64,000 nucleotides of DNA from Lepidurus packardi. Lineage: Eukaryota; Arthropoda; Branchiopoda; Notostraca; Triopsidae. Positions within the stretch are counted from its first letter, which is position 1. Every line of letters begins with the position of its first letter. The stretch covers positions 2,872,565-2,936,564 of the forward strand of contig JAKZAN010000001.1 of assembly GCA_023053545.1 (NCBI GenBank), written 5' to 3'. This document shows positions 1-11,808 of the stretch, one piece after another. Position numbers and translations under genes: made by a program. The notes beneath the pieces are model-generated. The model was not told the origin of the DNA, did not search any database, and was given only the letters and a program-made list of their open reading frames with translations.

Positions 1-2610
1 GTTGACATGAGGAAACACAGCGCCTTTGGTCCTTGCGGGTTGGGCAAACGATCCAACAACGCACCAACCAAACGGTGTTAACAAGGCTTGTAGTCCTCGT
101 GATCCATCCAGTGGCTTCCGCATATCCAAATGCTCGTGGGCTTCCGGTACGTCCATGCCGATCAAAACGGTAACTTGCGTGGAGTCAATCAAAGGTATAT
201 CGAGGTTTGCTAAATGACTCCATTTCGATTTTTCGGTTGGCCAATTGATCTTTCTTCGGGACAGATTGAGTTTCGGAACGGTGCTAGCTTTAGGTATTTT
301 GAAGCAACAACGTCCATCGTTAGATGCGGCTTCGAAACTAACAGTTTGGCTCAAAAATTCTGGGTCGCTTCCATGGAAGGTACCCAGGCGAAGCAATCGA
401 GATGGACCTTCGAGGTTAAGCTGTTTAGCTGCTCTTTCGTGAATTAGAGAAACTTCGCTTCCTGAATCCAATAGCGCGAAAGTGTGGAATTGGCGTCCAT
501 TTGCTTGTAAACGAATCGGAACAATTGATAAAAGGATGGCCTCGGCAGTTGAGGTAGCAGTGGTGCCCACGTGCCCATGTGAAGTTGAAGCGTCACTGGG
601 CTTCCGGAAGGCCTGCTCTCCGGTCGTAGCTCGTCTAGGGAAGACTCTTTCAGCGCCGTGCAGCAAGGGATGATGGAAAGATTTGCAACCATCGGTTCCA
701 CATTCACGATTTCGTTTGCAATCTTTCGAGATGTGTTGTTGTACGAGACAGCGAAAACAACATCCCTTTTCCTTGGCTAATTGAGCTCGTTCGTTTGGGG
801 TCTTCGATGACAACATGGGACAGCTAGCAGGGTCGTGCCTTTCATCGCAAAAACAGCATGTTCGTTGCGATGCGGAAAGGTCATCAGCGGTTGCCAATAC
901 CGTTGGAAAGGTGGGGTGTGCGGGGTATTTCGTCTGGCTCGGCTTCGGGTCATTCGTCCGTTTACCATTGCCAGTGTTCTTCGGGACTGCGAAAAGGGGC
1001 CGGACCATCATCTCTGCAGTGACATACTCGTTTAACCAGTTGTCAAGGTCCCTGAGTGTGGGCGACCTAGTGGGGAGGATTTTGACGAGCTGTCTACCCC
1101 ATTCACTTCGTAGTTTGTCAGGAAGTTTGTTCATAACTTGCTCCAGTATGCCACCAGAATTCAGCTAGTGCCCATAACCAGTATGATCGAGTGTGGAAGC
1201 GATTCCATGAAGCCTCATGGCGAAAGATTTGAGGGGTTCGAAGTTATCGGTATGAAGGGTTGGGAGATCGATTAGATCGCGAAGGTAAGCACGAGAAACG
1301 AGATGTGGGTTACCGTATCGATGGTAAAGCTCTTCGAGTGCTTGCCAATAAAGTTGAGGGCTATGGAGCGAGTCTGCAATGCTCTGGGAGACGTTCGGGT
1401 GGAGATATGTACGAAGAAGAGTCAAACGATATGAATCGGAAGGGGCAACGTCATGAACGAGGGTCTTGAACGACGATATGAACATGGGCCACTCTTTCGG
1501 GTCGCCGGAAAACTTCTTAATATCTATTTTCGGTAAGTGAGCGCCAAGCCGGGATGGATTTGCGGATAATAGCGGTGTAACCTCGCGCCGTTGGATCCAA
1601 TCATCGGCTCTGGTAGCAACCGTGAAGTTTTGCGATGCCAACTCAGCGTGATTTAAACTTGCAGAGCTCGAAATCATGTTGGATGGTGTTGGGAATGAGA
1701 CGGCTCGATTTGCGGGTGGTGTTCGGCGGTAAGTCGGACCCGAAGGACGGGGTATGAGCGATTCAAATCCCATGTCCGATTGTTGTGGCAGTCGTTGGAA
1801 CAATGGTGGAGGTATCTGTCGAATTCTTTCTGCGTTGGGGCTGTTGGTAGGAATTTGGGGTATCGGTTCTTCGTGGACCGGTACAGCTAGATTCGTTTCA
1901 TCAGAACCAATCAGTCGGGAATTAGCTAGTGAGGAAACAGGAATCTCCCCATCTTCCTCGGCGCCTCTGCGAATAATATCTTCTTCCATTCGTCTTGCCT
2001 CTACCGTGTTGACCAGCCTCTGCTGCTGCCGCCTAGATTGTATTTCGGATTGTCGTCTCCGCATCTCTTGCAGCTCCTGATCCTCAGTTTGTTCTTGCAC
2101 TTTATCGCGAACCACTTGTTGCAATTCCAACTCTGCTACAGCTCGCTGCAATTCGGCCTCTCAAAGACGGGAAGACCTTGCAGAAGTGCGAGAGATAGAT
2201 TGGGAAACAGTTGAAGATGCAATTGAAGATGCAGGTTCGCCGGCCCGTGCCTGAAGATATTGCTCCACGTCTGCAAAACACTTGTTGGTCCTTTCTTCTA
2301 CTCCTTGAAAGTATCGCTGCGCAGTTTTTAACCGTGAGCCTTCCAATCTCCGGGCGTGGATATATGTGGCGTGGTGGTTTACACATTCGTTCAACTGTTC
2401 CGCAACTTCACGTCGTAAAATACGTAAAGCGCCACGGCTGCCGCGATTTGCAATTAAATCATTAATTTCTTCGATAAACTTTAAGAGCTTCATCTTAGAT
2501 TGGGTTCGGAGTTTCATAGCGGTTTTTGGGTCGGGAACGTCTTCGGTTTCGTCTTCTTCATCCATGGATGAGACGTCGACATCTATATCTTCCACGGGTC
2601 TACTGGCCAT
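1..2610 (-). pseudogene. BEL/Pao Gag-protease (5' part of Gag-Pol), two in-frame stops
   Basis: One frame is followed from an ATG at 2610 to the window edge, interrupted by TGA at 2161-2163 and TAG at 1165-1167. The coding signal continues in the same frame after each stop. The order is an acidic N-terminus, a Gln/Arg-rich coiled-coil-like stretch, the BEL Gag domain (DUF1759 type, around FSGDPKEWPMFISSFK), two zinc knuckles (CFCDERHDPASC near 840, CFRCLVQQHISKDC near 740) and an aspartic protease with LLDSGSE near 460-480. The frame then continues into the region just before the RT. Gag packages the RNA and the protease processes the polyprotein. No stop was seen in this frame from 1164 to 1. 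The stops look like decay; sequencing error is possible. Confidence 0.85.
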
Positions 2611-2716
2611 TTTCGATGAAATTTGTCACAATTCGAGTTTTCGAGATTCGGAGAAATTACAAATTTCGGAACGGATTTGTAAATTTCAAAACGAATGTGC
2701 GAATTTCAGAACAGGT

Positions 2717-2734
2717 TTCCCGGTCGATGCACCA
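2717..2734 (-). promoter_or_regulatory. Primer binding site, tRNA-Gly type
   Basis: On the minus strand the LTR end (CATTTCA) is followed directly by TGGTGCATCGACCGGGAA. This is complementary to a tRNA 3' end reading ...CCCGGTCGATGCACCA, which resembles animal tRNA-Gly with about one mismatch. The tRNA assignment is from memory. Confidence 0.7.
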
Positions 2735-3396
2735 TGAAATGCGTGGAACGACGCATTGGACGAACGAAGTTTTAACGAAGGAAACGAGATCGGTGTGGTT
2801 TGTGACTAATTCTATATTTGCCCGATTGCCAGGCGAACAAACACAAAAACTAACAAAACACTAAATTTCTATGCCACAATGCTTCGACGAATTTCGAGGC
2901 GATGTACGAGTTCGAGTTCGAGTTCGAGAGCACCTTTCACGAAAAACTAAAAATGACTGCCTGGGCGAAAAAGACACTCTGTTAAATAGTCACAAGTCCT
3001 TTGTCTGTTAGATCCATGCGGAAAATGTCTTTCGCACATGTGTCTGCAGTTAGGTTTTTTGGGTAACAAATCTTCTCAAGGGGTTCCATGCAAAGGGTAC
3101 CCCTTGCCTAACTGTCAGTCGAAAGAGTCAATTTTCGGCCCAGTTTTACAACATAATGGACCATCGCTGGACCTCTGGTTCCAGCCTCCACGATAACGGG
3201 CAGCAGCCGGCCCCGCTTAGGCATACCAGTTCGATGGTCAAGCGACGGACTGTCATAAAACAAAGGGTAAGTCGTGCAGTCAGGAAAGTGGTCTAACTGT
3301 CGCGGGTCGCACATTAAAATGATTATTAAAAGGCAATTCGTGCGTTTCGGAGTTATCCCTCCGACATTGACTTGCTTCCGGATTCCATCCGGAACA
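2735..3396 (-). repeat. 5' LTR of the BEL/Pao element (662 bp)
   Basis: On the minus strand the repeat runs TGTTCCGG...CATTTCA, with canonical TG/CA ends. It matches 26661-27329 along its length. The main length differences are a 6-bp GTTCGA-type repeat near 2910 and one base near 2950. Its 5' end carries a short inverted motif (TTCCGGAT...ATCCGGAA). The right flank after the LTR is GCTGA. The matching duplication on the other side of the element is outside the window. Confidence 0.85.
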
Positions 3397-6300
3397 GCTG
3401 ACTTAATTCATGAATTACTGATTTAATTCATGAATTACTGACTTAATTCATGAATTACTGACTTAATTCATGAATTACTGACTTAATTCATGAATTACGG
3501 ACTTCATTCACGAATTACTGATTTAATTAATGAATTGCTGACTTAATTCATGAATTACTGATTTAATTCATGAATTACTGACTTAATTCATGAATTACTG
3601 ACTTAATTCATGAATTACTGACTTAATTAATGAATTACTGAATTAATTCATGAATAAAGGACTTAATTCATGAAAAACGGACTTAATTCATGAATTACTG
3701 ACATAATTAAATAATTCATAACACAAATAATTAATTTCTGATTTAATTATTGAATTACTGACTTAATTCATGAATTCTTGACTTAATTATTGAATTCCTG
3801 ACTTATTTCATGAACTACGGACTTAAATAATGAATTACTGACTTAATTCATGAATAACTGATGTAATTAATGAATTGCTGACTTAATTATTGAATTCCTG
3901 ACTTATTTCATGAACTACGGACTTAAATAATGAATTACTGACTTAATTCATGAATAACTGATGTAATTAATGAATTGCTGACTTAATTCATGAATTACTG
4001 ATTTAATTCATGAATTACTGACCTTATTCATGAATTACTGACTTAATTAATGAATTACTGACTTAATTCATGAATAACTGATTTAATTAATGAATTGCTG
4101 ACTTAATTCATGAATTACTGATTTAATTCATGAATTACTGACTTAATTCATGAATTGCTGACTTAATTCATGAATTACTGACTTACTTCATGAATTACTG
4201 ACTTAATTCATGAATTACTGACTTAATTCATGAATTACTGACTTAATTCATGAACTACTGACTTAATTCATGAATTACTGACTTAATTCATGAATTACTG
4301 ACTTAATTAATTAATTCGTAACATAAATAATTAATTTCTGATTTAATTATTGAATTACTGACTTAATTCATGAAATCCTGACTTAATTATTAAATTACTG
4401 ACTTATTTCATGAACTACGGACTTAATTCATTAAATACTGACTAAATTCATGAATTACTGACTTAATTCATGAATTACGGACTTAATTAATTAATTCTTA
4501 AAATAAATAATTAATTTCTGATTTAATTATTGAATTACTGACTTAATTCATGAATTACTGACAAAATTCATGAATTACGGACTTAATTCATGAATTACGG
4601 ACTTAATTCATGAATTACTGACTTAATTAAATAATTCATAACACATAATTAATTTCTGATTTAATTATTGAATTACTGACTTAATTCATGAATTCCTGAC
4701 TTAATTATTGAATTCCTGACTTATTTCATGAACTACGGACTTAATTAATGAATTACTGACTTAATTCATGAATAACTGATGTAATTAATGAATTGCTGAC
4801 TTAATTCATGAATTACTGATTTAATTCATGAATTACTGACTTAATTCATGAATTACTGACTTAATTAATGAATTAATGACTTAATTCATGAATAACTGAT
4901 TTAATTAATGAATTGCTGACTTAATTCATGAATTACTGATTTAATTCATGAATTACTGACTTAATTCATGAATTACTGACTTAATTCATGAATTACTGAC
5001 TTAGTTCATGAATTGCTGACTTAATTCATGAATTACTGACTTACTTCATGAATTACAGACTTAATTCATGAATTACTGACTTAATTCATGAATTATTGAC
5101 TTAATTCATGAATTACTGATTTAATTAATGAATTGCTGACTTAATTCATGAATTACTGATTTAATTCATGAATTACTGACTTAATTCATGAATTACTGAC
5201 TTCATTCACGAACTACTGACTTCATTCATGAACTACTGACTTAATTCATGAATTACTGACTTAATTCATGAATTACTGACTTAATTAATTAATTCGTAAC
5301 AAAAATAATTTATTTCTGATTTAATTATTGAATTACTGACTTAATTCATGAATTCCTGACTTAATTATTGAATTACTGACTTATTTCATGAACTACGGAC
5401 TTAATTCATTAAATACTGACTAAATTCATGAATTACTGACTTAGTTTATGAATTACTGACTTAATTCATGAATTACTGACTTAATTCATGAATTACGGAC
5501 ATAATTAATTAATTCATAAAATAAATAATTAATTTCTGATTTAATTATTGAATTACTGACTTAATTCATGAATTACTGACAAAATTCATGAATTACGGAC
5601 TTAATTCATGAATTACGGACTTAATTCATGAATTACTGACTTAATTCATGAATTACTGACTTAATTAATGAATTACTGACTTAATTCATGAATTACTGAT
5701 TTAATTCATGAATTGCTGACTTAATTCATGAATTACTGATTTAATTCATGAATTACTGACTGAATTCATGAATTACTGATTTAATTCATGAATTACTGAC
5801 TTAATTCATGAATTACTGACTTAATTCATGAATTACTGATTTAATTAATGAATTGCTGACTTAATTCATGAATTACTGACTTAATTCATGAATTACTGAC
5901 TTAATTCATGAATTACTGACTTAATTCATGAATTATTGACAATTCATGAATTACTGAATTAATTCATGAATAAAGGACTTAATTCATGAAATACGGACTT
6001 AATTCATGAATTACTGACTTAATTAAATAATTCATAACACAAATAATTAATTTCTGATTTAATTATTGAATTACTGACTTAATTCATGAATTCCTGACTT
6101 AATTATTGAATTCCTGACTTATCTCATGAACTACGGACTTAATTAATGAATTACTGACTTAATTCATGAATAACTGATTTAATTAATGAATTGCTGACTT
6201 AATTCATGAATTACTGATTTAATTCATGAATTACTGACTTAATTCATGAATTACTGACTTAATTAATGAATTACTGACTTAATTCATGAATAACTGATTT

Positions 6301-8867
6301 ATTTAATGAATTGTTGACTTAATTCATGAATTACTGATTTAATTCATGAATTACTGACTTAATTAATAAATTACTGATTTAATTAATGAATTGCTGACTT
6401 AATTCATGAATTACTGATTTAATTCATGAATTACTGACTTAATTCATGAATTACTGACTTAATTCATGAATTACTGACTTAATTCATGAATTACTGAATT
6501 AATTCATGAATAAAGGACTTAATTCATGAAAAACGGACTCAATTCATGAATTACTGACTAATTAATTAATTCATAACACAAATAATTAATTTCTGATTTA
6601 ATTATTGAATTACTGACTTAATTCATGAATTCCTGACTTAATTATTGAATTCCTGACTTATTTCATGAACTACGGACTTAATTAATGAATTACTGACTTA
6701 ATTCATGAATAACTGATTTAATTAATGAATTGCTGACTTAATTCATGAATTACTGATTTAATTCATAAATTACTGATTTAATTCATGAATTACTGACTTA
6801 ATTAATGAATTACTGACTTAATTCATGAATAACTGATTTAATTAATGAATTGCTGACTTAATTCATGAATTACTGATTTAATTCATGAATTACTGACTTA
6901 ATTCATGAATTACTGACTTAATTCATGAATTACTGACTTAATTCATGATTTACTGACTTAGTTCATGAATTGCTGACTTAATTCATGAATTATTGACTTA
7001 CTTCATGAATTACTGACTTAATTCATGAATTACTGACTTAATTCATGAATTACTGACTTAATTCATGAATTACTGATTTAATTAATGAATTGCTGACTTA
7101 ATTCATGAATTACTGATTTAATTCATGAATTACTGACTTAATTCATGAATTACTGACTTCATTCATGAACTACTGACTTAATTCATGAATTACTGACTTA
7201 ATTAATTAATTCGTAACATAAATAATTAATTTCTGATTTAATTATTGAATTACTGACTTAATTCATGAATAACTGATTTAATTAATGAATTGCTGACTTA
7301 ATTCATGAATTACTGATTTAATTCATGAATTACTGACTTAATTCATGAATTACTGACTTAATTAATGAATTACTGACTTAATTCATGAATAACTGATTTA
7401 ATTAATGAATTGCTGACTTAATTCATGAATTACTGATTTAATTCATGAATTACTGACTTAATTAATCAATTCGTAACATAAATAATTAATTTCTGATTTA
7501 ATTATTGAATTACTGACTTAATTCATTAAATCCTGACTTAATTATTAAATTACTGACTTATTTCATGAACTACGGACTTAATTCATTAAATACTGACTAA
7601 ATTCATGAATTACTGACTTAATTCATGAATTACGGACTTAATTAATTAATTCTTAAAATAAATAATTAATTTCTGATTTAATTATTGAATTACTGACTTA
7701 ATTCATGAATTACTGACAAAATTCATGAATTACGGACTTAATTCATGAATTACGGACTTAATTCATGAATTACTGACTTAATTAAATAATTCATAACACA
7801 TAATTAATTTCTGATTTAATTATTGAATTACTGACTTAATTCATGAATTCCTGACTTATTTCATGAACTACGGACTTAATTAATGAATTACTGACTTAAT
7901 TCATGAATAACTGATGTAATTAATGAATTGCTGACTTAATTCATGAATTACTGATTTAATTCATGAATTACTGACTTAATTCTTGAATTACTGACTTAAT
8001 TAATGAATTACTGACTTAATTCATGAATAACTGATTTAATTAATGAATTGCTGACTTAATTCATGAATTACTGATTTAATTCATGAATTACTGACTTAAT
8101 TCATGAATTACTGACTTAATTCATGAATTACTGACTTAATTCATGAATTACTGACTTAGTTCATGAATTGCTGACTTAATTCATGAATTACTGACTTACT
8201 TCATGAATTACTGACTTAATTCATGAATTACTGACTTAATTCATGAATTATTGACTTAATTCATGAATTACTGATTTAATTAATGAATTGCTGACTTAAT
8301 TCATGAATTACTGATTTAATTCATGAATTACTGACTTAATTCATGAATTACTGACTTCATTCATGAACTACTGACTTCATTCATGAACTACTGACTTAAT
8401 TCATGAATTACTGACTTAATTCATGAATTACTGACTTAATTAATTAATTCGTAACAAAAATAATTTATTTCTGATTTAATTATTGAATTACTGACTTAAT
8501 TCATGAATTCCTGACTTAATTATTGAATTACTGACTTATTTCATGAACTACGGACTTAATTCATTAAATACTGACTAAATTCATGAATTACTGACTTAGT
8601 TTATGAATTACTGACTTAATTCATGAATTACTGACTTAATTCATGAATTACGGACATAATTAATTAATTCATAAAATAAATAATTAATTTCTGATTTAAT
8701 TATTGAATTACTGACTTAATTCATGAATTACTGACAAAATTCATGAATTACGGACTTAATTCATGAATTACGGACTTAATTCATGAATTACTGACTTAAT
8801 TCATGAATTACTGACTGAATTCATGAATTACTGACTTAATTCATGAATTACTGATTTAATTCATGAA
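3397..8867. repeat. Satellite block 1, 20-bp palindromic monomer
   Basis: About 5.5 kb of tandem 20-bp units, consensus GACTTAATTCATGAATTACT. Each unit contains the 14-bp perfect palindrome TAATTCATGAATTA. Variants are common (AATTAATGAATT, TGAATTGCTG, CATGAACTACGG). A longer interruption of the form ...AATTCGTAACATAAATAATTAATTTCTG recurs many times and marks a higher-order structure. Anchor points recur at a constant 3155-bp offset (4314/7469, 4637/7792, 5501/8656), so a block of at least 1.3 kb is duplicated. No gene was found. Confidence 0.97.
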
Positions 8868-8922
8868 TTATTATTATTATTATTTATTGCAACATATAAG
8901 GCTTTATAAAGCCTCTTTGTAA

Positions 8923-11751
8923 CTATTTATCTCTACGAAATTGTAACGGGTCAAACATTTTTGAGCCAAAATGCTCATCTAGTGATTTTTTAAATGTCTG
9001 TGAGGAGGAGGATTCGATCACTTTTTCTGGTAGGCTATTCCATTCATCTACGATTCGGTTTTGGAAGGTCCAGCGGCCTACATCTTTGAGGAATCGTTCT
9101 GTCTTAAGTTTTAGGATATGGCCACGACAATTGCTTTGGTTGAAGCACAATATTTGTTCGGCGGACACATTTTCATAATAGGCGTGACACAATTTAAACG
9201 CTTCTATCAGGTCACCCCGTAGAAACCTATATGCCAGAGTTGGCAGGTTCAAGGCTTTGAGTCTATCTGTATAGGAGAGGTGACGAAGATTTCCAGGAAA
9301 TTTGGTTATTCTCCTTTGAACTTTTTCTAGGGCTTCTAGGTCCCTGTTGAAGAACGGGCGCGTTACACAGTGGCCGTATTCAAGAATAGGTCTAACGAGC
9401 GTTTTATACAGCGTGGACAACATTGTTTTATCCACACAGGTGAAGTTTCGTCTAATTAGTCCAGCTACTCTCGTTGCTTTAGCCGCAATGCTCGCGTAAT
9501 GTTGGTGAAAATTAAGTTTTGTGTCAATCAGGACTCCAAGATCCCGTTCACAGTCGGTCTTGGCAATTACTTCGCCACCCAGGACATAACTACTTGTGAC
9601 AGATTCATTTCCAATCCTCAGTTGGTGACACTTTGGGATGTTCAATTCCATCAGCCATTTCTCCATCCAAAGCTCAATACTTTTAATGTCATCTTGGAGC
9701 TTAATCATATCCTCCGGGCAGTTAATTACGTTACTAATTTTGGTATCATCCGCGTAAAGAAAGACTGTCGACTCAATTTTGTCTGTTAGGTCATTTATAT
9801 ATATGTTAAATAGTAACGGACCCAGAACCGAGCCCTGAGGAACTCCGCTTAGGACATCTATCACTAAGTCACTGACTTCACCTTCAACACAAACTGACTG
9901 CGTCCGATTCGTTAAGAAACTTTTAATCCATTTAGTCAGGGTGGGTGAGGTACTAGGACCGAGACCGTAGTCAACTAATTTTTGAATAAGTCTACCATGG
10001 GGTACTTTGTCGAACGCCTTTTTAAGGTCCAGATATATAACATCAGTTTGGAGCCCCTTATCCGCATTCTTTTTCCAGTTCTCGACAGCTAGTAAAAGTT
10101 GACTTTCAGCGGAGCGTCCAGGTAAAAATCCGAACTGTTTATCTGATAATATTTTTCTGTGTCTAAATTCGGTCAAAATGTGGTCAGCAATAATTGATTC
10201 GAGGATTTTGCACGTTACACAAGTTAAACTAATAGGCCTATAATTTGAGGGTAAGTCACGTTTCCCGGATTTAAAGATTGGGGTAACAACAGCACTATTC
10301 CATATTGTCGGGAGTTGGCCAGAGGAAATGGATTTTCGATAAATGAAAGTAAGCGGTTTGACTAGGACAGCAGCAGCTTCCTTGAGGACTTTAGGGTGTA
10401 ACATGTCCGGGCCAGGGGACTTGGATGTATCCAACCTGTTAAGTTTCTCTAAAACCATTGACGCGCAAATATTGAGTGGGGGAAAAGGATCTTCCGAGAC
10501 ACAAGAATCAACCTCTGTTATATCTATTTCGCGCGTAAATACAACAGAGAAGTGTCGGTTTAGTACATTCGCCTTTTCAATCGGTTCAGAAACAGTAAGT
10601 CTCGTGGTTTCATCTAGTAATGGAGGTATAATGGTTCCGTTCTTTCTTTTCGCATTGACATGTTTCCAGAAGATTTTGGGATTGTCTTTTAAATTTTTTG
10701 CCAGTAGACTTTCTCTTCTGTTTACTTCCTGTCTGGTGGCTTTGCGCACTTTATTGCGGAAGCGTCGGTAATTTAACTCCAATGAAGAGTCATCTTTGTT
10801 TGATTTGAAGGCATTCCAGGCATCCCTTTTTTCGGCTATTAATTTCAATGTTTCCCTAGAAACTGCTGCTCTACTACTATGTCGTCTAGGCGGTATGAAG
10901 CAATATTCCACAGATTTTACTGTGCGCAGGAACTTGCTGTACAGATCATCCATGGATTCTAAGTCTTGAAATGCTTGATCCCAGTTGACTTTGGAAAGGA
11001 CTCTTCTTATCTCCTGGTAGTTGCCTTTATAGTAGTTCGGCCGTTGTATATTCTTCTTTTCCAGTCGGTTAGTTTGCAGGATAAAAGTTATTACAGCATG
11101 ATCCGATTTTCCGATTGGCGACTGGACTTCAACATATGTCACAACCTCGGGGTTACTTACAAGTAGAAGATCGAGCAAGCTCGGTTTGTTTGTTCCACGG
11201 ACTCGAGTGGGTTCCTCAATTAATTGGTCAAGGAAGTTATTGTTGAAACAATTAAGAAATACGTTTTCAGGATTAATTTGTTGCGAGTGTGTATAACGGT
11301 GTTGCCAATTAGCTTTAGGGAGATTGAAGTCACCCACTATGACTATATTTTGATTTGGGGAAGCTGTCATTTCCGAAATTTCAGCGCAGATCTCCTTATC
11401 ATTTTCTGCGGTGCTGTAAGGACTTCTATAACACACACCGAAGATCGTATTCATTCCATTTAAATGACTGATTCGTAACCATAACATTTCTTGGGGCACA
11501 GATTCACGTTGGGGTACGGGGTACACTCTCAAATTGTTTTTACTATAACAAATAACTCCACGCCCAAGGTCACTATCCAAATTGATGTCAAGCGTGTTAT
11601 ATCCACTGATTGATAATTCAGCAGCTGTAGGTTTGAACCTGCAGTTTTTAGGTTTAACCTCCACAATTGCTATAATGTCTGGCTCTTCAGATTGTGCAAG
11701 TAGTCTCGTTTCTTCAATTTTGTTTAAAAGAGAATCAGAGTTAAAGAACAT
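8923..11751 (-). CDS. CR1-like ORF2: endonuclease and reverse transcriptase (942 aa from first ATG)
   Basis: This protein nicks the target and primes reverse transcription. An APE-type endonuclease is N-terminal, with GDFNLP at about residue 139 and a later SDH motif (KSDHAVITF). The RT has RPISLTCVTCK, GFLPGRSAESQ, YLDLKKAFDKVPH, SGVPQGSVLGPLLF and YADD at residues 666-669 (9745-9756). No RNase H is seen. The C-terminus ends at the TAA before the tail. The first ATG lies inside the conserved start of the endonuclease (CMFFNSDSLLNKIEE). Homology extends upstream in the same frame towards the ORF1 stop without an ATG, so the true start may be upstream. The ORF is intact. Confidence 0.9.
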   Translation of the reverse strand: MFFNSDSLLNKIEETRLLAQSEEPDIIAIVEVKPKNCRFKPTAAELSISGYNTLDINLDSDLGRGVICYSKNNLRVYPVPQRESVPQEMLWLRISHLNGMNTIFGVCYRSPYSTAENDKEICAEISEMTASPNQNIVIVGDFNLPKANWQHRYTHSQQINPENVFLNCFNNNFLDQLIEEPTRVRGTNKPSLLDLLLVSNPEVVTYVEVQSPIGKSDHAVITFILQTNRLEKKNIQRPNYYKGNYQEIRRVLSKVNWDQAFQDLESMDDLYSKFLRTVKSVEYCFIPPRRHSSRAAVSRETLKLIAEKRDAWNAFKSNKDDSSLELNYRRFRNKVRKATRQEVNRRESLLAKNLKDNPKIFWKHVNAKRKNGTIIPPLLDETTRLTVSEPIEKANVLNRHFSVVFTREIDITEVDSCVSEDPFPPLNICASMVLEKLNRLDTSKSPGPDMLHPKVLKEAAAVLVKPLTFIYRKSISSGQLPTIWNSAVVTPIFKSGKRDLPSNYRPISLTCVTCKILESIIADHILTEFRHRKILSDKQFGFLPGRSAESQLLLAVENWKKNADKGLQTDVIYLDLKKAFDKVPHGRLIQKLVDYGLGPSTSPTLTKWIKSFLTNRTQSVCVEGEVSDLVIDVLSGVPQGSVLGPLLFNIYINDLTDKIESTVFLYADDTKISNVINCPEDMIKLQDDIKSIELWMEKWLMELNIPKCHQLRIGNESVTSSYVLGGEVIAKTDCERDLGVLIDTKLNFHQHYASIAAKATRVAGLIRRNFTCVDKTMLSTLYKTLVRPILEYGHCVTRPFFNRDLEALEKVQRRITKFPGNLRHLSYTDRLKALNLPTLAYRFLRGDLIEAFKLCHAYYENVSAEQILCFNQSNCRGHILKLKTERFLKDVGRWTFQNRIVDEWNSLPEKVIESSSSQTFKKSLDEHFGSKMFDPLQFRRDK

Positions 11752-11808
11752 ACATTTTAAATCCCGGTTCTTGGTCTTTAATCTGGAAGGCTTTGCCCTG
11801 GAGTTATG

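Larger units (their letters stand above)
1..3396 (-). mobile_element. BEL/Pao LTR retrotransposon, left part outside window
   Basis: Read on the minus strand, this is a 5' LTR (3396-2735), a tRNA primer site, a short leader and a Gag-protease reading frame running off position 1. It lies against the satellite array at 3397. The same LTR occurs alone at 26661-27329, where it has a target duplication, and that copy fixes the LTR ends. Reverse transcriptase, integrase and the 3' LTR would lie to the left. The coding part has two in-frame stops, so this copy is not autonomous as written. Confidence 0.85.

Noticed and set aside
2211-2864. Plus-strand open frames of 84-123 codons over the BEL Gag and leader
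   Set aside because: They are antisense shadows of the minus-strand Gag frame or cross non-coding LTR sequence; no conserved features.
3397-8867. Regularly spaced direct repeats resembling a CRISPR array
   Set aside because: The units are contiguous 20-bp tandem repeats with no unique spacers, in a eukaryotic sequence with no cas genes. It is a satellite.
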